Source: Pseudofrankia asymbiotica
Lineage (GTDB): Bacteria; Actinomycetota; Actinomycetes; Frankiales; Frankiaceae
Assembly: GCF_001983105.1 (NCBI RefSeq)
Contig: NZ_MOMC01000053.1
Span: 27,756-35,465 of the forward strand
Direction: 5' to 3'
Length of the DNA stretch: 7,710 nt
The notes beneath the pieces were generated by a model. The model saw nothing but the letters and a program-made list of their open reading frames with translations. It was not told where the DNA came from and searched no databases. Below, one piece after another: positions 7,312 to 7,710 of this stretch. A program made the translations under genes and the position numbers. Position 1 is the stretch's first letter; every line of letters starts with the position of its first letter.

Positions 7312-7665
7312 GTGGCCTACGTCATCGGCGAGGCGTGTGTCGACGTCATGGACCGTTCCTGCGTCGACGACTGCCCGATCGACTGCATCTACACCGGTGA
7401 ACGCAAGCTCTACATCCATCCCGAGGAATGCATTGACTGCGGCGCGTGCGCGCGCAGCTGCCCGGTGGACGCGATCACCTGGGACCGCGACCTCGACCCG
7501 GCCAGTCCGGACAGCACCCATCTCGCCGACGCGACGGCGTTCTTCTACCAGCCGCTCCCTGGCCGATCCTCGCCGCTGCGCGAACCGGGTGGCGCCGCGG
7601 ACCTCGGCCCGGTGGGTACCGACACCGCTCTGGTCGCGGCCATCCCGCGGCAGGAAGCCGAATGA
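7312..7665 (+). CDS. fdxA: Seven-iron ferredoxin, FdxA type ([3Fe-4S][4Fe-4S])
   Basis: This is a small soluble electron carrier of 117 residues. The N-terminal part (MAYVIGEACVDVMDRSCVDDCPIDCIY) and the motif CIDCGACARSCPVDAI are typical of Azotobacter FdI and actinobacterial FdxA proteins. By alignment with FdI, Cys9, Cys17 and Cys50 would hold the [3Fe-4S] cluster, Cys21, Cys40, Cys43 and Cys46 the [4Fe-4S] cluster, and Cys25 is the free cysteine. The C-terminal part (FFYQPLPG...PGGAADLGPVGTD...VAAIPRQ) matches the usual FdxA tail, so the gene is complete. It follows the amidohydrolase after 13 bases with a strong ribosome-binding site. Hydrolases rarely need a ferredoxin, so its partner is more likely an oxidoreductase or P450 encoded further downstream (inference). 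It may not be the housekeeping FdxA of the genome. Confidence 0.95.
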   Translation: MAYVIGEACVDVMDRSCVDDCPIDCIYTGERKLYIHPEECIDCGACARSCPVDAITWDRDLDPASPDSTHLADATAFFYQPLPGRSSPLREPGGAADLGPVGTDTALVAAIPRQEAE

Positions 7666-7678
7666 GGCTCGCAGCCTC
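7664..7678 (+). other. Short hairpin at the end of the ferredoxin gene
   Basis: GAGGCT-CGC-AGCCTC, a six-base-pair stem with a 3-base loop, begins inside the stop codon. No T-run follows; C-rich sequence does. It could be a weak transcription pause or terminator, or it may mean nothing. Confidence 0.25.
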
Positions 7679-7679
7679 C

Positions 7680-7710
7680 CCCCTGGCGTGACGTCTCGTC
7701 CCCTGGCGTG
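7680..7710 (+). repeat. Direct repeat CCCCTGGCGTG, twice, 20 bases apart, at the window edge
   Basis: CCCCTGGCGTG is found at 7680-7690 and 7700-7710. The second copy ends exactly at the window edge, so it cannot be seen whether a longer array follows. No coding start with a ribosome-binding site is visible after the ferredoxin. Confidence 0.4.

Noticed and set aside
7662..7691. Nine-codon frame starting at the ATGA overlap with the ferredoxin stop
   Set aside because: It is too short and stops at once. A GTG at 7688 could open a following gene, but it has no ribosome-binding site and the window ends.

Overview
The window is very GC-rich throughout. Its genes use almost only G or C at third codon positions, start at GTG as often as at ATG, and include a seven-iron ferredoxin of the FdxA type. 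This points to a high-GC actinomycete; a Frankia-like genome is my inference from style and not from any search. No tRNA, rRNA, CRISPR array, integrase or transposase is visible.

Layout. Positions 1-1654 (minus strand) hold almost all of an AMP-forming fatty-acyl-CoA ligase that runs off the left edge just after its C-terminal catalytic lysine. Positions 1655-2448 are a long divergent intergenic region with a plausible ligase promoter and several small dyads. Positions 2449-4397 (plus) hold a two-gene signalling unit: a response regulator that is only a receiver domain, then, through a 4-base GTGA overlap, a histidine-kinase-like protein. The second protein keeps the phospho-acceptor HDGPxQ motif but shows no recognisable ATP-binding motifs. 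Positions 4398-4529 are a short convergent spacer with four perfect copies of an 8-base GGGG-containing unit.

Positions 4530-5465 (minus) hold a LysR-family regulator. It is divergent from a plus-strand operon of a metal-dependent amidohydrolase (5877-7298) and a seven-iron ferredoxin (7312-7665). The ferredoxin's Shine-Dalgarno overlaps the amidohydrolase stop codon. The 411-base gap between regulator and operon (5466-5876) is dense in structure: a 63-base tandem duplication, a near-perfect 18-base-arm inverted repeat, three CTATAG elements at exact 13-base spacing (two of them forming a symmetric T-N11-A LysR box), and a GAAC-N4-GTTC site close to the Gram-positive LexA consensus.

How the genes work together. 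The LysR protein probably controls the amidohydrolase-ferredoxin operon and itself. The amidohydrolase would release an acid or amine by hydrolysis, and the ferredoxin would carry electrons to a redox enzyme that is probably encoded past the right edge. The receiver and degenerate kinase pair looks like a phosphorelay segment that needs an outside kinase and an outside output protein. It is the best candidate here for an undescribed system. The ligase appears to be an independent unit of fatty-acid or carboxylic-acid activation.
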